The notes under the pieces were generated by a model, which worked only from the letters and a program-made list of their open reading frames with translations, was not told where the DNA came from and ran no database searches. A stretch of DNA of 64,000 bases from assembly GCF_900104155.1 (NCBI RefSeq), contig NZ_FMYB01000007.1, forward strand, positions 62,001-126,000. The letters run 5' to 3'. This document shows positions 15,873-24,817 of the stretch, piece after piece. The first letter of the stretch is position 1; the number at the start of each line of letters is the position of its first letter. The DNA comes from Butyrivibrio sp. INlla16. Lineage in GTDB: Bacteria > Bacillota > Clostridia > Lachnospirales > Lachnospiraceae. The translations under genes and the position numbers were made by a program.

Positions 15873-16940
15873 TCAACTATATATAACGGCCATAAATAAA
15901 ATCAGCATGACTGCACACAAAACTTCAGTAATATACATCAGTTTACATGCGCGTCTGATATCCCTTCGTTCAATTTCACGAATGGGATCACCAATGAAAG
16001 GCTTTTTTACAAGCTTCCCAAAATAATAGGCATCACCGGCGAGCTGTACTCCCAGTGCACCGGCGCAGACACTTTCTGCCTGAGCTGAATTGGGACTCTT
16101 GTGATTGTATCTGTCTCTTCTGAAAATTCTAAATGCTCGCTTTCCTGAATAGATACCGGGCTCGATGAAAACCGAAGCAATAAATGTTGAAGCTATCATT
16201 AGAACAGCGCAAATTCTTGCAGGAATGAAATTCAAAACATCATCTGTTTTGGCTGCTGCTTTCCCAAAGTACTCATATTTGTCGTTATGGTAACCCACCA
16301 TTGAGTCCATTGTGTTAACAGCTTTATAGAAAAAACCAAGGACAGGTCCGCCAATAAAGGTATAGATTAGCGGCGCAATGACTCCATCCGAAGCATTCTC
16401 TGCAACAGTCTCAACGGCAGCTCTGATAATTCCGGGTTCATCAAGGTTCTTGGTATCTCTTCCAACTATCATTGAAACTGCATATCGCGCATCCTCTATG
16501 GTTCCGTCCTGTAATGCTTCAGCTACCTTGAGGCTTTCGACCTTAAGGCTTTTTGCCGCAAGAATATAACAGGTGAGTATGGCTTCTATTATCAAGCCAA
16601 GATATATGCTGATAAAATAAGACGCAAATATAATTATTCCTGTAGTCAGAACTGTAGTTGCCGTAACGCATATTACAAGAAGTATACCTCCCCTAAATTC
16701 CGCACTATGCTTTCTCTTCTCAACATTTCTAAGTTGAGCTTTGCTTTCTAAACTGCTATGTTCTTGATTTCTTTGCGCAAGATTAAGTTTTCGATCAAGA
16801 AAGCTTATAAAACTACCAATTAGTCTGATCGGATGAGGAAAATTCATGGGATCACCGATTATCCTATCGAGTATTACACCAAGGCCAAAAGCGATGATGT
16901 GCGCAAGTATTATGCTTTTTATATCCAATGAAAAATTCAT
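15873..16940 (-). CDS. cbiB: Adenosylcobinamide-phosphate synthase CbiB
   Basis: 355 residues, membrane protein attaching aminopropanol (phosphate) to adenosylcobyric acid. Signatures: LDRIIGDPMNFPHPIRLIG near the N-terminus, ARYAVSMIVGRDT, AAVETVAENASDGVIAPL, and NTMDSMVGYHNDKYEYFG. A charged insertion (NQEHSSLESKAQLRNVEKRK) lies near residues 58-78. It is between cobS and cobD in the operon. Confidence 0.93.
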   Translation of the reverse strand: MNFSLDIKSIILAHIIAFGLGVILDRIIGDPMNFPHPIRLIGSFISFLDRKLNLAQRNQEHSSLESKAQLRNVEKRKHSAEFRGGILLVICVTATTVLTTGIIIFASYFISIYLGLIIEAILTCYILAAKSLKVESLKVAEALQDGTIEDARYAVSMIVGRDTKNLDEPGIIRAAVETVAENASDGVIAPLIYTFIGGPVLGFFYKAVNTMDSMVGYHNDKYEYFGKAAAKTDDVLNFIPARICAVLMIASTFIASVFIEPGIYSGKRAFRIFRRDRYNHKSPNSAQAESVCAGALGVQLAGDAYYFGKLVKKPFIGDPIREIERRDIRRACKLMYITEVLCAVMLILFMAVIYS

Positions 16941-16947
16941 TAATCAA

Positions 16948-17730
16948 TCAGCTCCAAATCGAAAAAATTGCCAGTGCTACTGTAAGCAGACACTCCCCTG
17001 TTACTACAAAATATCCGGAAGTATCACCGGTGATTCCTCCAAAAGTTTTATCGCAAAATCTTTTGTAATAAAAAGTATAGAGTAAAATTATTGCAGCACA
17101 AATCGGTGCTGCTATTGTCTTTTTGACCCCCATCAAGAGAATTGCTGCCAAAGTCTCAAATATAAGGAAGATGAAATCTCCATTTCCTGCTCTCCCTGAT
17201 TCCATGTTTAACATACTATCCTTTTTTGCATTTTGAATTTTTACACAGGTAATTCCGCAAATACCGCGAACCAGCGAAAAAACTATCGCATAAATATAAA
17301 TCATTTTGAAGTTATCTGTCTGCAGAGCTCTGTAAACAACATAATAAAGTGAACATATCCAGATGAGTCCAAGTCCTACAAGACTGATAACAGCGAAGGC
17401 TCCAATATGAGGGTCCTTCATTATCTCAAGTTTCTTTTCCTTCGACTGATATGACTTTATTGCATCCTGGACATCCATGAATCCGTCCAGGTGAAAACCG
17501 CCGGTAACAAAAATTGGGATCAAAGTCAAAATAAGAGTAATGACCATACATGGCAATTCAAATAATATGCTGAGTCTTACAGCTGCGTAGCATATTCCAC
17601 CAATCACCGCTCCGACAAGCGGCAGAAATGTTATCACATGCTCCATGTCCTTTTCATTCCAGGTAAACATAGGCATAGGAATTCTGGAATACATTGAAAA
17701 TGCAATTATTATACTTTTTAAAATGCTCAA
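16948..17730 (-). CDS. cobS: Adenosylcobinamide-GDP ribazoletransferase (cobalamin synthase)
   Basis: 260 residues, polytopic membrane enzyme joining adenosylcobinamide-GDP with alpha-ribazole (phosphate). It carries SRIPMPMF, PLVGAVIGG, and the metal-binding GGFHLDGFMDVQDA motif near residue 76, plus MKDPHIGAF. The start overlaps the upstream cobU stop (ATGA-type coupling). Confidence 0.93.
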   Translation of the reverse strand: MSILKSIIIAFSMYSRIPMPMFTWNEKDMEHVITFLPLVGAVIGGICYAAVRLSILFELPCMVITLILTLIPIFVTGGFHLDGFMDVQDAIKSYQSKEKKLEIMKDPHIGAFAVISLVGLGLIWICSLYYVVYRALQTDNFKMIYIYAIVFSLVRGICGITCVKIQNAKKDSMLNMESGRAGNGDFIFLIFETLAAILLMGVKKTIAAPICAAIILLYTFYYKRFCDKTFGGITGDTSGYFVVTGECLLTVALAIFSIWS

Positions 17731-18314
17731 TTATGTGTCCACCTTTCGTCTACAAATTCGTAGACTTCATCCGCATATTTTTTCAGGTCATTGTTAACCA
17801 AATATATTAGGCGCGTATACCTCTTTGTATCTTCATCATAGCCTTCGCCTTCAAGAGGAAAACTGTTGGATACGATGACCAGATTCTTTACACTTTTCCC
17901 AAAAGCTTTTACGGACTGCGTTATGTATTTTACAAACTCATCATCTGAAAGCTTACTATTATCATCTGAGTGCATCTCATTTCCAACAAGGTTTGACATG
18001 CATTCAAGCAGGCAGGTGTCCTGCGATTGAGGATGGATGCCACTCATGTTTTCAGTTTTGGTGCTGTTATCAGAATACACAGAAAAATCCTCTATCAGGC
18101 TTTGAATTTTCACCGGGCATTCAATGGTTTCAAAGCCCTTTCCTGCACGGAGTTTTCTGTGCTTTTCAACACGCTTTTTCCCTTCTTCTCCAAATGGAAT
18201 CATGGTCGCTATATAAATTTTTCGCCCATCACCGGCTAGTCTGACAGTAATTTCTTCAGCTTTAGCAGATTTGCCGCTGTCGGGAATTCCTAAAACAAAT
18301 ACAATCATATTCAA
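17727..18314 (-). CDS. cobU: Adenosylcobinamide kinase / guanylyltransferase, divergent
   Basis: 195 residues. P-loop GIPDSGKSAKAE at about 9-20 (the family usually has GGARSGKS), then YIATMIPFGEEGKKRVEKHR matching the CobU guanylate/His region, with the conserved His at the end. The middle (about 85-125) is poorly conserved and Ser/Asp-rich. Coupled by overlap to cobT upstream and cobS downstream. The divergence leaves some doubt whether both activities are intact. Confidence 0.82.
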   Translation of the reverse strand: MNMIVFVLGIPDSGKSAKAEEITVRLAGDGRKIYIATMIPFGEEGKKRVEKHRKLRAGKGFETIECPVKIQSLIEDFSVYSDNSTKTENMSGIHPQSQDTCLLECMSNLVGNEMHSDDNSKLSDDEFVKYITQSVKAFGKSVKNLVIVSNSFPLEGEGYDEDTKRYTRLIYLVNNDLKKYADEVYEFVDERWTHN

Positions 18315-19450
18315 AACCTTTTATATTCGTCTATCTCATAATCGCTGAATTTGGCAGCGTATTTATAAAAATCAAAAACCATATCGATAAGCGGAAACAG
18401 CATAAGTGCACCGGTGCCTTCACCGAGGGCCATATTTCCTTCGATGTAGGGCCTTAGTCCAAGTTCCTGAAGAGCCAGTAAGCATCCTGATTCTCTTCCG
18501 GCATGTGATGCAATCATGTAATCTTTCACACCGGGAATCAGTCTCTTGGCAATAAGAGCTGCGGTCGCACTGATTAGTCCATCAATAACAATAGGTATAT
18601 GGTAGATAGCGCCTCCGATAAAAGTTCCTGTCAAAGCCGCTATATCAAGCCCCCCAAGATTTCTCAATATTTCCAAAGTTCTATTCTTATCTTTATAGTT
18701 CTTCGAATCTATATTACTAATACTTTTGTGATCATTCGAATATTCCAAATCATTATTCAAAATAATCCCATTGAAATATTTATCTATAGCTGTTTTTATT
18801 ACCTGCCTTTTTCTGGAGAGTCCATCATCATCAAGCCCTGCTCCTCTGCCGGTAATGATGTCACTATCAATATTTAAAAGGCATGCCAAAACTGCAGCTG
18901 AGGTTGTAGTATTTCCGATTCCCATTTCTCCGGTGGAGATAATCCCATAACCCTGCTCCGAAAGTTCCTTCACAAGGTTGATTCCGCAGTCTATCGCCCT
19001 TAAAGTCTCATCCAAAGTCATCGCAGGTTCTTTAAAAAAATTACGAGTACCTTTTGAAATCTTCATGTCCCGGACTCCGGATATCTTTTCTTCACAGTCA
19101 ATTCCGATATCCACAGGGATGATATCTACACCCGCGTGTCCCGCAAGTGTACATGCGGAACTGATTCCGCTTCCAAGCGCCTTTGCTACAGATAATGTTA
19201 TATCCTTTGAACTCTGGGATATTCCTTCCTCAACTATACCGTTATCTGCACAGAAAATTACTGCAGCCCGCTTTGATATCACAGGTGTTTCCGTCGCCTG
19301 TATCGCAGCAATGCGGCATATCAGTTCTTCGAAGTCACCCAGGCCATCAAGAGGTTTTGAAATGTGGTCCCAGGAGGACTTGACAGAGTTGTAGATTGTG
19401 GCGGATGGCTTATTTATTTTTATATTTATAATATCTTCTTGCATTCTCAT
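18311..19450 (-). CDS. cobT: Nicotinate-nucleotide-dimethylbenzimidazole phosphoribosyltransferase
   Basis: 380 residues from the ATG at 19450 (a second ATG is at 19444). It activates the lower-ligand base to alpha-ribazole phosphate. Motifs: LDGLGDFEELICRIAAIQ, FCADNGIVEEGISQS, the GISTGEMGIGNTTTSAAV-like ISTGEMGIGNTTTSA, and the C-terminal YIEGNMALGEGTGALML with the catalytic Glu. A longer open frame to 19627 would translate the hairpin element and overlap cbiA, and is rejected. The GGATGAGGGG end of hairpin copy C lies just upstream of the start and is the only ribosome-site-like sequence. A roughly 25-residue Asn/Lys/Asp-rich insertion lies near 240-265. Confidence 0.9.
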   Translation of the reverse strand: MRMQEDIINIKINKPSATIYNSVKSSWDHISKPLDGLGDFEELICRIAAIQATETPVISKRAAVIFCADNGIVEEGISQSSKDITLSVAKALGSGISSACTLAGHAGVDIIPVDIGIDCEEKISGVRDMKISKGTRNFFKEPAMTLDETLRAIDCGINLVKELSEQGYGIISTGEMGIGNTTTSAAVLACLLNIDSDIITGRGAGLDDDGLSRKRQVIKTAIDKYFNGIILNNDLEYSNDHKSISNIDSKNYKDKNRTLEILRNLGGLDIAALTGTFIGGAIYHIPIVIDGLISATAALIAKRLIPGVKDYMIASHAGRESGCLLALQELGLRPYIEGNMALGEGTGALMLFPLIDMVFDFYKYAAKFSDYEIDEYKRF

Positions 19451-19456
19451 TAAGAT

Positions 19457-19504
19457 CCCCTCATCCGTCTGCTGCGCAGACACCTTCCCCCAGTGGGGGA
19501 AGGC
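19457..19504 (+). repeat. Dispersed double-hairpin element, copy C
   Basis: CCCCTCATCC, stem GTCTGC-TGC-GCAGAC, ACC, stem CCTTCCCCCA-GT-GGGGGAAGG. It fills the gap between cbiA (stop at 19531) and cobT (start at 19450). Confidence 0.85.
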
Positions 19505-19530
19505 TATATGTCCTCCAAGGGGGATAGTTT

Positions 19531-20919
19531 TTAATATAGGAATTTCCTTATAAAGTCTTTGCAGGAAGGATAGTAAAGGTGTGCGAATCCTGCAAAAACG
19601 TTGTTCATTGTCTGGTAGCCTTTCCATGAACGGGTTCCGGAAGGCTTTACGATGTCGCAGATATCTCCGTTATCAGTCGTATCATAATAATGATATTCAT
19701 GGCCGCGAACTGTACTTCCCACTTCAAGATAGGGATTGGCGCTTACAGCAGATACGTTCACATATCCAAAATGCGTTAGCTTACCTGTCATGTATGCTTC
19801 TCCGGGAAGGACATCTGCCATTTCAAAATTGTTACCATCAAGGTCTCTTAGACTGCTTTTCAGGTACAAAAACCCGCCGCATTCAGCAAGTATAGGCATT
19901 CCGGAAATTGCAGCTTTTTTTATACTCTCTTTAATGGTTCTGTTTTCTGAGAGTTCCTTTGCATACAATTCAGGATAGCCTCCTCCAAGGATCAATCTTG
20001 AAACCTCAGGGAGTTCCTTACCATGAATAGGTGAAAAGGACACAATCTCAGCTCCCATCTCGCGGAGGAGATCAAAGTTGTCTTCATAGTAAAAACAGAA
20101 GGCTTCATCCATTGCGACGCCGACTCTGATAGGTGTATTTGGTTTAGTCCCATAATTCTCCTCAGGACTAATTTTCAAAGCTTCAGCTTCCCGCGCTATT
20201 TTCATAAAAGCATCAAAATCAAACCGCTCTTCAAGCGCATCACATACACGATATATCTGAGAGAGTATTCCAGGAATCTCTGAAGGCATCACAAGTCCAA
20301 GATATCTGCTTCCTATTTCTATATCCTTAAGATCCGGAAGGTGTCCTATAACAGGTACACCGGTTTCCCGCAGAATCAACTCGGAAATCTCATCGCATAA
20401 ATGATCAGAAATATTGTTAAGAAAAAAGCCTTTTATATTATTTGAGCTAATTCCAATATTGCTATCTCCGGCTACATCATTTAAACAATAATCACAAAAT
20501 CCCTTAACCATCGGAAGAATCGATCTGCTCATACCCTTGCAGTCTACCACCAGAATCGCAGGAGTATCGGTAATTCTGCTGATGTCGTAAGATGATCCCT
20601 TCGCCGAGGTTGCACTCATTCCATCAAAATAGCCCATTACCCCTTCGATAATACTGATGTCATGTCCTTCCGAACCTTTGCAAAGTGCTCTGATTATCCC
20701 TTCTTCCTCCATGAGAAAAAGATCTATATTTCTGGAAGGAATACCAAGCACGGTTTTATGAAACATGGGATCGATATAGTCCGGACCACATTTAAAGGAT
20801 GCGGGTTTATAACCTTTTCTTTCAAGCAGCCTTAAAATCGCACAGGTAATCAGAGTCTTACCGCTTCCGCTTTTAGGCGCACTTATAAGAATTCTTGGAA
20901 GATCTAAGTCATGGCTCAT
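19531..20919 (-). CDS. cbiA: Cobyrinate a,c-diamide synthase CbiA
   Basis: 462 residues. ATP-dependent amidation of cob(II)yrinate side chains a and c using glutamine. P-loop SAPKSGSGKTLIT (about 13-25), FKCGPDYIDPMFH, then a class-I-type glutamine amidotransferase half (from about 250) with catalytic Cys in LAECGGFLYL and the late His in GHEYHYYD. The start overlaps the preceding gene stop by one base. Confidence 0.94.
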   Translation of the reverse strand: MSHDLDLPRILISAPKSGSGKTLITCAILRLLERKGYKPASFKCGPDYIDPMFHKTVLGIPSRNIDLFLMEEEGIIRALCKGSEGHDISIIEGVMGYFDGMSATSAKGSSYDISRITDTPAILVVDCKGMSRSILPMVKGFCDYCLNDVAGDSNIGISSNNIKGFFLNNISDHLCDEISELILRETGVPVIGHLPDLKDIEIGSRYLGLVMPSEIPGILSQIYRVCDALEERFDFDAFMKIAREAEALKISPEENYGTKPNTPIRVGVAMDEAFCFYYEDNFDLLREMGAEIVSFSPIHGKELPEVSRLILGGGYPELYAKELSENRTIKESIKKAAISGMPILAECGGFLYLKSSLRDLDGNNFEMADVLPGEAYMTGKLTHFGYVNVSAVSANPYLEVGSTVRGHEYHYYDTTDNGDICDIVKPSGTRSWKGYQTMNNVFAGFAHLYYPSCKDFIRKFLY

Positions 20920-23009
20920 CAGCTTCTCTCCTTTTGGAGCGTAATAATATACACAGGATTAAGTGCATCAGACAGATGATAGTTCCCTGCCTTCTTAAAC
21001 CTTGTAACTTGTACCTGAATAATGTCCGCACTTATATCCCGGACACGCCCCTTTAACTCCTCAAGTATTTGAATTACTTCCGAAAAGGTTTCCAGAGTTA
21101 CACAGTTTATTACAATTCTGGCATACTCATTTTTCTCAAAAACAGCATCCAGAATCTCCCTCATGTTGCCGCTGCTTCCGCCTATAAATGCATGCGTCGG
21201 AGCATGAAGCTCTGTTAATGCCAAAGGCGCTTCACCCTTTACTATTTCCATATTTGAAAGCGCAAATTTCTCTTTATTTTCTTTTAAAAGAGAAACCGCC
21301 TCATCCTTTTTCTCTATGGAATAAACTTTTATCCCCGGTGCTGTCAAAGCTGCTTCAAGCGATATCGAACCTGTCCCTGCCCCGACATCATAAAGGATTG
21401 CTTTTTTTGTAAGTGCCAGCTTTCTCATCGAAAGAGCTCTTATCTCTTCCTTCGTCATCGGTACTTTCCCCCGAATAATCTCATCATCGGAAAGTCCTTT
21501 TATGACCGAAGAATCGGCTGCTTTTTTATCTCGTATATAGAGGAGGCACTTACCCTTTTCAAGTCCTTCCAAAGAGTCCAAATCAGCCTCATCTAAAATC
21601 TCAATTATCTGCTCGTTCTCTGACCCAAGCTTATAGCCTATCTTTATGACATATCTGTTCCGGCTATTATCTCCCCAAAGAAAAGCCTCATTAAGGATTC
21701 CTCTGCATATTTCAGCTGCATGTTCTACTCCGGAAGGCAAAATAATAAGTTCCTCTTCCCCTCGAATTGTTCCAAGGACATTGCACTCGCGGCCATGAGC
21801 GCTGACTATTCTGACATTCTCAAGGTGCAGTCCAAGCTTCTTAGCAAAAAGAGTTACAGAAGATATTCCCACTATGCGATGAAGATCATAGCCATGTTCA
21901 GCAAAAAATTCAGTCGATGAAGAAGCTCCGCTGCAAAGACTTATGTCACCTGAATAAGCCACGACCGGACATTTGAATTCAGGATGAGCCTTAAGATATT
22001 CGTGTATTTCCTCCCCTCTGTAAACAGGGACTTTAGGGCAATCATTTTTCTCAAGCCTTGAAATTACTGTCTTTGCGCCAAAAATGATGTCTGCCCTTTC
22101 AAGTGCATCATTTAATTCAAGCGTAAAATACTCAGGATCACCGGGTCCTACTCCGGCAAGAACTATTGTATTTTTATTTAACGAACTACTTTCAGTCAAA
22201 GCATACTGAGCTTTTAAATCAGGATTTTCTATCCCTATAATCCGGCTTATTTCACCGATAATACCCTCAAGATCGTAGCAATCTTCCGCTTCATTCTTAC
22301 TTTCAGGATTCTTTATTACAACAGCTTTTATATTGCACTCCACTGCAGCTTCAAGCTTTTCGTCAAGGCCGCCTGTCTTCCCACTTTCCTTCGTAAGTAT
22401 TACCGAGGCATGTACTTCTTCAAAAAGAGCTTTGTTCATAGTTTTTGAAAAAGGTCCCTGCATCGCAATTATCTGTTTGCCCGAAAGTCCGGCTGCCGTA
22501 CACTTGGAGATACTATCCTCATTTGGAAGGACTCTCGCATATATTCGTGAAATATCGTCTATGCTTTCGCAGATCTTATTTAATTCCTTACTACCGGTCA
22601 AAAGAAGTATATTGCCATTTTCCTCTCGCAGTACTTCAAGTGCTTTATCAAGAGAATCCACATATAAAATATATGCCGATCCGGATGCATTTGTTCCGGT
22701 ATTTCTCGAAAGTCTCAAATATGTAACCCCTGCATTTTCGCAGGCTTTTTTAATCTCTCCTGAAGCAATCGTAGCAAAGGGATGTGTCGCATCCACAACA
22801 ATATTATAGGAATCTTTCGCAATGAGCTTCTCAATATCCTCTGCATTTTTCCTTCCCACAATAAGACTGTCCTCACCGTTTTCACGCAGTATCTCTTCTC
22901 CATACTGGGTTGCAACGCTGACGGCATGAGGGATATCCTCGCTTCGCAAATAATTCGACAGCTCTCTTCCTTCTGTAGTTCCGCCAAATAAAAGTATCTT
23001 ATCCTTCAC
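20919..23009 (-). CDS. cbiJET: Triple fusion CbiJ-CbiE-CbiT (precorrin-6A reductase and two C-methylation activities)
   Basis: 696 residues. About 1-255: CbiJ/CobK reductase (KDKILLFGGTTEGRELS, and VVDATHPFATIAS near 91-103). About 285-490: CbiE, C5-methyltransferase (VLAGVGPGDPEYFTLEL, VVAYSGDISLCSGASS, and VSAHGRE). About 515-696: CbiT, C15-methyltransferase/decarboxylase (VPMTKEEIRALSMRKL, YDVGAGTGSISLEAA as SAM site, and FIGGSSGNM). CbiE-CbiT fusions are common; having the reductase at the front as well is less so. All joints look clean with no frameshift. Confidence 0.9.
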   Translation of the reverse strand: MKDKILLFGGTTEGRELSNYLRSEDIPHAVSVATQYGEEILRENGEDSLIVGRKNAEDIEKLIAKDSYNIVVDATHPFATIASGEIKKACENAGVTYLRLSRNTGTNASGSAYILYVDSLDKALEVLREENGNILLLTGSKELNKICESIDDISRIYARVLPNEDSISKCTAAGLSGKQIIAMQGPFSKTMNKALFEEVHASVILTKESGKTGGLDEKLEAAVECNIKAVVIKNPESKNEAEDCYDLEGIIGEISRIIGIENPDLKAQYALTESSSLNKNTIVLAGVGPGDPEYFTLELNDALERADIIFGAKTVISRLEKNDCPKVPVYRGEEIHEYLKAHPEFKCPVVAYSGDISLCSGASSSTEFFAEHGYDLHRIVGISSVTLFAKKLGLHLENVRIVSAHGRECNVLGTIRGEEELIILPSGVEHAAEICRGILNEAFLWGDNSRNRYVIKIGYKLGSENEQIIEILDEADLDSLEGLEKGKCLLYIRDKKAADSSVIKGLSDDEIIRGKVPMTKEEIRALSMRKLALTKKAILYDVGAGTGSISLEAALTAPGIKVYSIEKKDEAVSLLKENKEKFALSNMEIVKGEAPLALTELHAPTHAFIGGSSGNMREILDAVFEKNEYARIVINCVTLETFSEVIQILEELKGRVRDISADIIQVQVTRFKKAGNYHLSDALNPVYIITLQKERS

Positions 23010-23736
23010 TCTTATATCCTCTTGAAGTTACCATCAAATCTTCAATCTTCTTCGTCGTTGAGTTGCCGATAAAAACTGTTGAAAACATATCCGCATCTGC
23101 AGATTTAAGTTCTGATATCGTCATTACTTTTTTCACTTCACCATCACGGCCAATATTTTTCACTATGCCGCAAATCCTGTCATGGGCCACAGTCTCAAGC
23201 AAAATATCGCAGGCATGAGATAAATATCCGCTCCGGCTCTTACTCTCCGGATTGTATAAAACAATTACCATATCGGCCTGAGCAGCAGATCTTAGCCTTT
23301 TTTCTATAAGTTCCATAGGTGTTAGCCTATCACTTAAACTGATAAGGCAAAAGTCGTGGATAAGCGGTGCTCCAAGGAGCGCAGCACCGCTAAGAGCTGC
23401 CGTTACTCCGGGAATAACCTCAAGTGATACATCGCTAAACTCCAAAGCCATGGAAACCGCAAGTCCTGCCATACCGTAGACGCCTGCATCTCCGCTGCAT
23501 ATAAGTGCAACCTTGCCACCCTCATTCGCCTTTTCAATAGCCATCCTCACGCGCTTTTCTTCAGTCATCATTGGCGTGCTTATGTATTCTTTGTCAGGGA
23601 AATGAGGTTGCACGAGATCGCAATATACCGTATAGCCGATTATGCAGTCACACTCCGTCAAAGCCCGCGTAGCCCTTATCGTCATATCTTCATAACTTCC
23701 GGGGCCAATCCCGACAATCTTTAATTCCTTAGTCAT
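22999..23736 (-). CDS. cbiH: Cobalt-factor III C17-methyltransferase CbiH
   Basis: 245 residues, SAM-dependent tetrapyrrole methylase that drives ring contraction in the anaerobic pathway. LKIVGIGPGSYEDMTIRA at the N-terminus (GxGxG), CSGDAGVYGMAGL near 80-92, EVIPGVTAALSGAALLGAPL near 105-125, and VLYNPESKSR near 176. These match CobJ/CbiH rather than the other methylases. It overlaps the next gene by 11 bases. Confidence 0.93.
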   Translation of the reverse strand: MTKELKIVGIGPGSYEDMTIRATRALTECDCIIGYTVYCDLVQPHFPDKEYISTPMMTEEKRVRMAIEKANEGGKVALICSGDAGVYGMAGLAVSMALEFSDVSLEVIPGVTAALSGAALLGAPLIHDFCLISLSDRLTPMELIEKRLRSAAQADMVIVLYNPESKSRSGYLSHACDILLETVAHDRICGIVKNIGRDGEVKKVMTISELKSADADMFSTVFIGNSTTKKIEDLMVTSRGYKSEG

Positions 23737-23767
23737 TCAGGTAATTCTCCCATAAAATTCAAATTCA

Positions 23768-24817
23768 CTAATTCGTATAATTCAAAAATGTATCCATTAT
23801 GCCGAGGGCAAGTGTCATACCGTCTCTGGCAGTCTTTTTAAGAATCAGCCTCTTACATCCGTAGGCCATAACCGCGCGCTCGCAGACATTATCAGCCCCG
23901 GTCACTTCAAGTGCAAACTCAGATGATGAAAAATCTCCTTGTTGTTCCATCAATTCAGTCGAAGAATACGTTATGAAAGGTATCGCAAGATTTTTCGATA
24001 GTTCCACCAGCCCCGGTTCATCCTTCTTTATATCTATTGAACATATCGCTTTTATAGCTCTGATATCTATGTTTTCCGTTTCAAGCATGCTCATTAAAAA
24101 CGCGCTAAGTTCATCGGAAGATTTTCCTTTCCTGCATCCAATCCCCGCAGCGATGCATTTGGGAATCAATATGAGTGGTTCTTTATTATCACCGGAATTT
24201 TCTGATGCTTTTTGAGGAGATATGAAAAACTGTGGGCTTTCTGTTTTCCTTGTAAATTTGATATTCTCAGGAATTCCGTTCACATGTATTTCATCTTCGA
24301 ACCTTTCATCAATGCTGTAAAAAGCTTTTCCTAATCTAAGAAAATCTGCTGTAAACTCCTTTGCCATCTTTATATCACTTATGGCCATGCCGTTCTTAGT
24401 AGCAAAGACGTCCACGGAAAATTCTCCCCTAAGGTCAGAGGCTGTGGTTATAACCGCCTTCGCTCCGATAAGCTCCGCAAGCCTTCTTGACGCATCAACT
24501 GCCCCTCCGATATGTCCTGATAATATCGGAATTACATACTTGCCCTGTTCATCAATCACGATGACTCCTGGGTCCTTAGTTTTATCATCTACGAATGGCG
24601 CAATAGCTCTCACAGCAATGCCGACTGCCCCGATGTATATCAGAATATTACCCTTTTGAAAAACACTCTCTGTCCATTCACCAAGGCTTAATTCCTTGTT
24701 AATCTGCCTTTCTCTTGTTTCAGCGCCCGAAAGCTTTTCTGCAATTTCCTGCATGATTCTTTTTCCGGCATCGGTAAAACATATGAATTTATATTCAGAA
24801 ACCTCAATGCTTTCCAT
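23768..24817 (-). CDS. cbiG: Cobalt-precorrin-5A hydrolase CbiG
   Basis: 349 residues. Opens the lactone and releases the two-carbon fragment as acetaldehyde, a step specific to the oxygen-independent route. IYIGAVGIAVRAIAPFVDDK, then DPGVIVIDEQGKYVIPILSGHIGGA (conserved GHxGGAN-type), and a C-terminal CobE-like domain starting AAGIGCRKGKSSDEL near residue 223. Start and stop overlap its neighbours. Confidence 0.92.
   Translation of the reverse strand: MESIEVSEYKFICFTDAGKRIMQEIAEKLSGAETRERQINKELSLGEWTESVFQKGNILIYIGAVGIAVRAIAPFVDDKTKDPGVIVIDEQGKYVIPILSGHIGGAVDASRRLAELIGAKAVITTASDLRGEFSVDVFATKNGMAISDIKMAKEFTADFLRLGKAFYSIDERFEDEIHVNGIPENIKFTRKTESPQFFISPQKASENSGDNKEPLILIPKCIAAGIGCRKGKSSDELSAFLMSMLETENIDIRAIKAICSIDIKKDEPGLVELSKNLAIPFITYSSTELMEQQGDFSSSEFALEVTGADNVCERAVMAYGCKRLILKKTARDGMTLALGIMDTFLNYTN

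Noticed and set aside
19450-19627. A 59-residue N-terminal extension of cobT
   Set aside because: It would translate the hairpin element and overlap cbiA; it has no ribosome site and no similarity to CobT.
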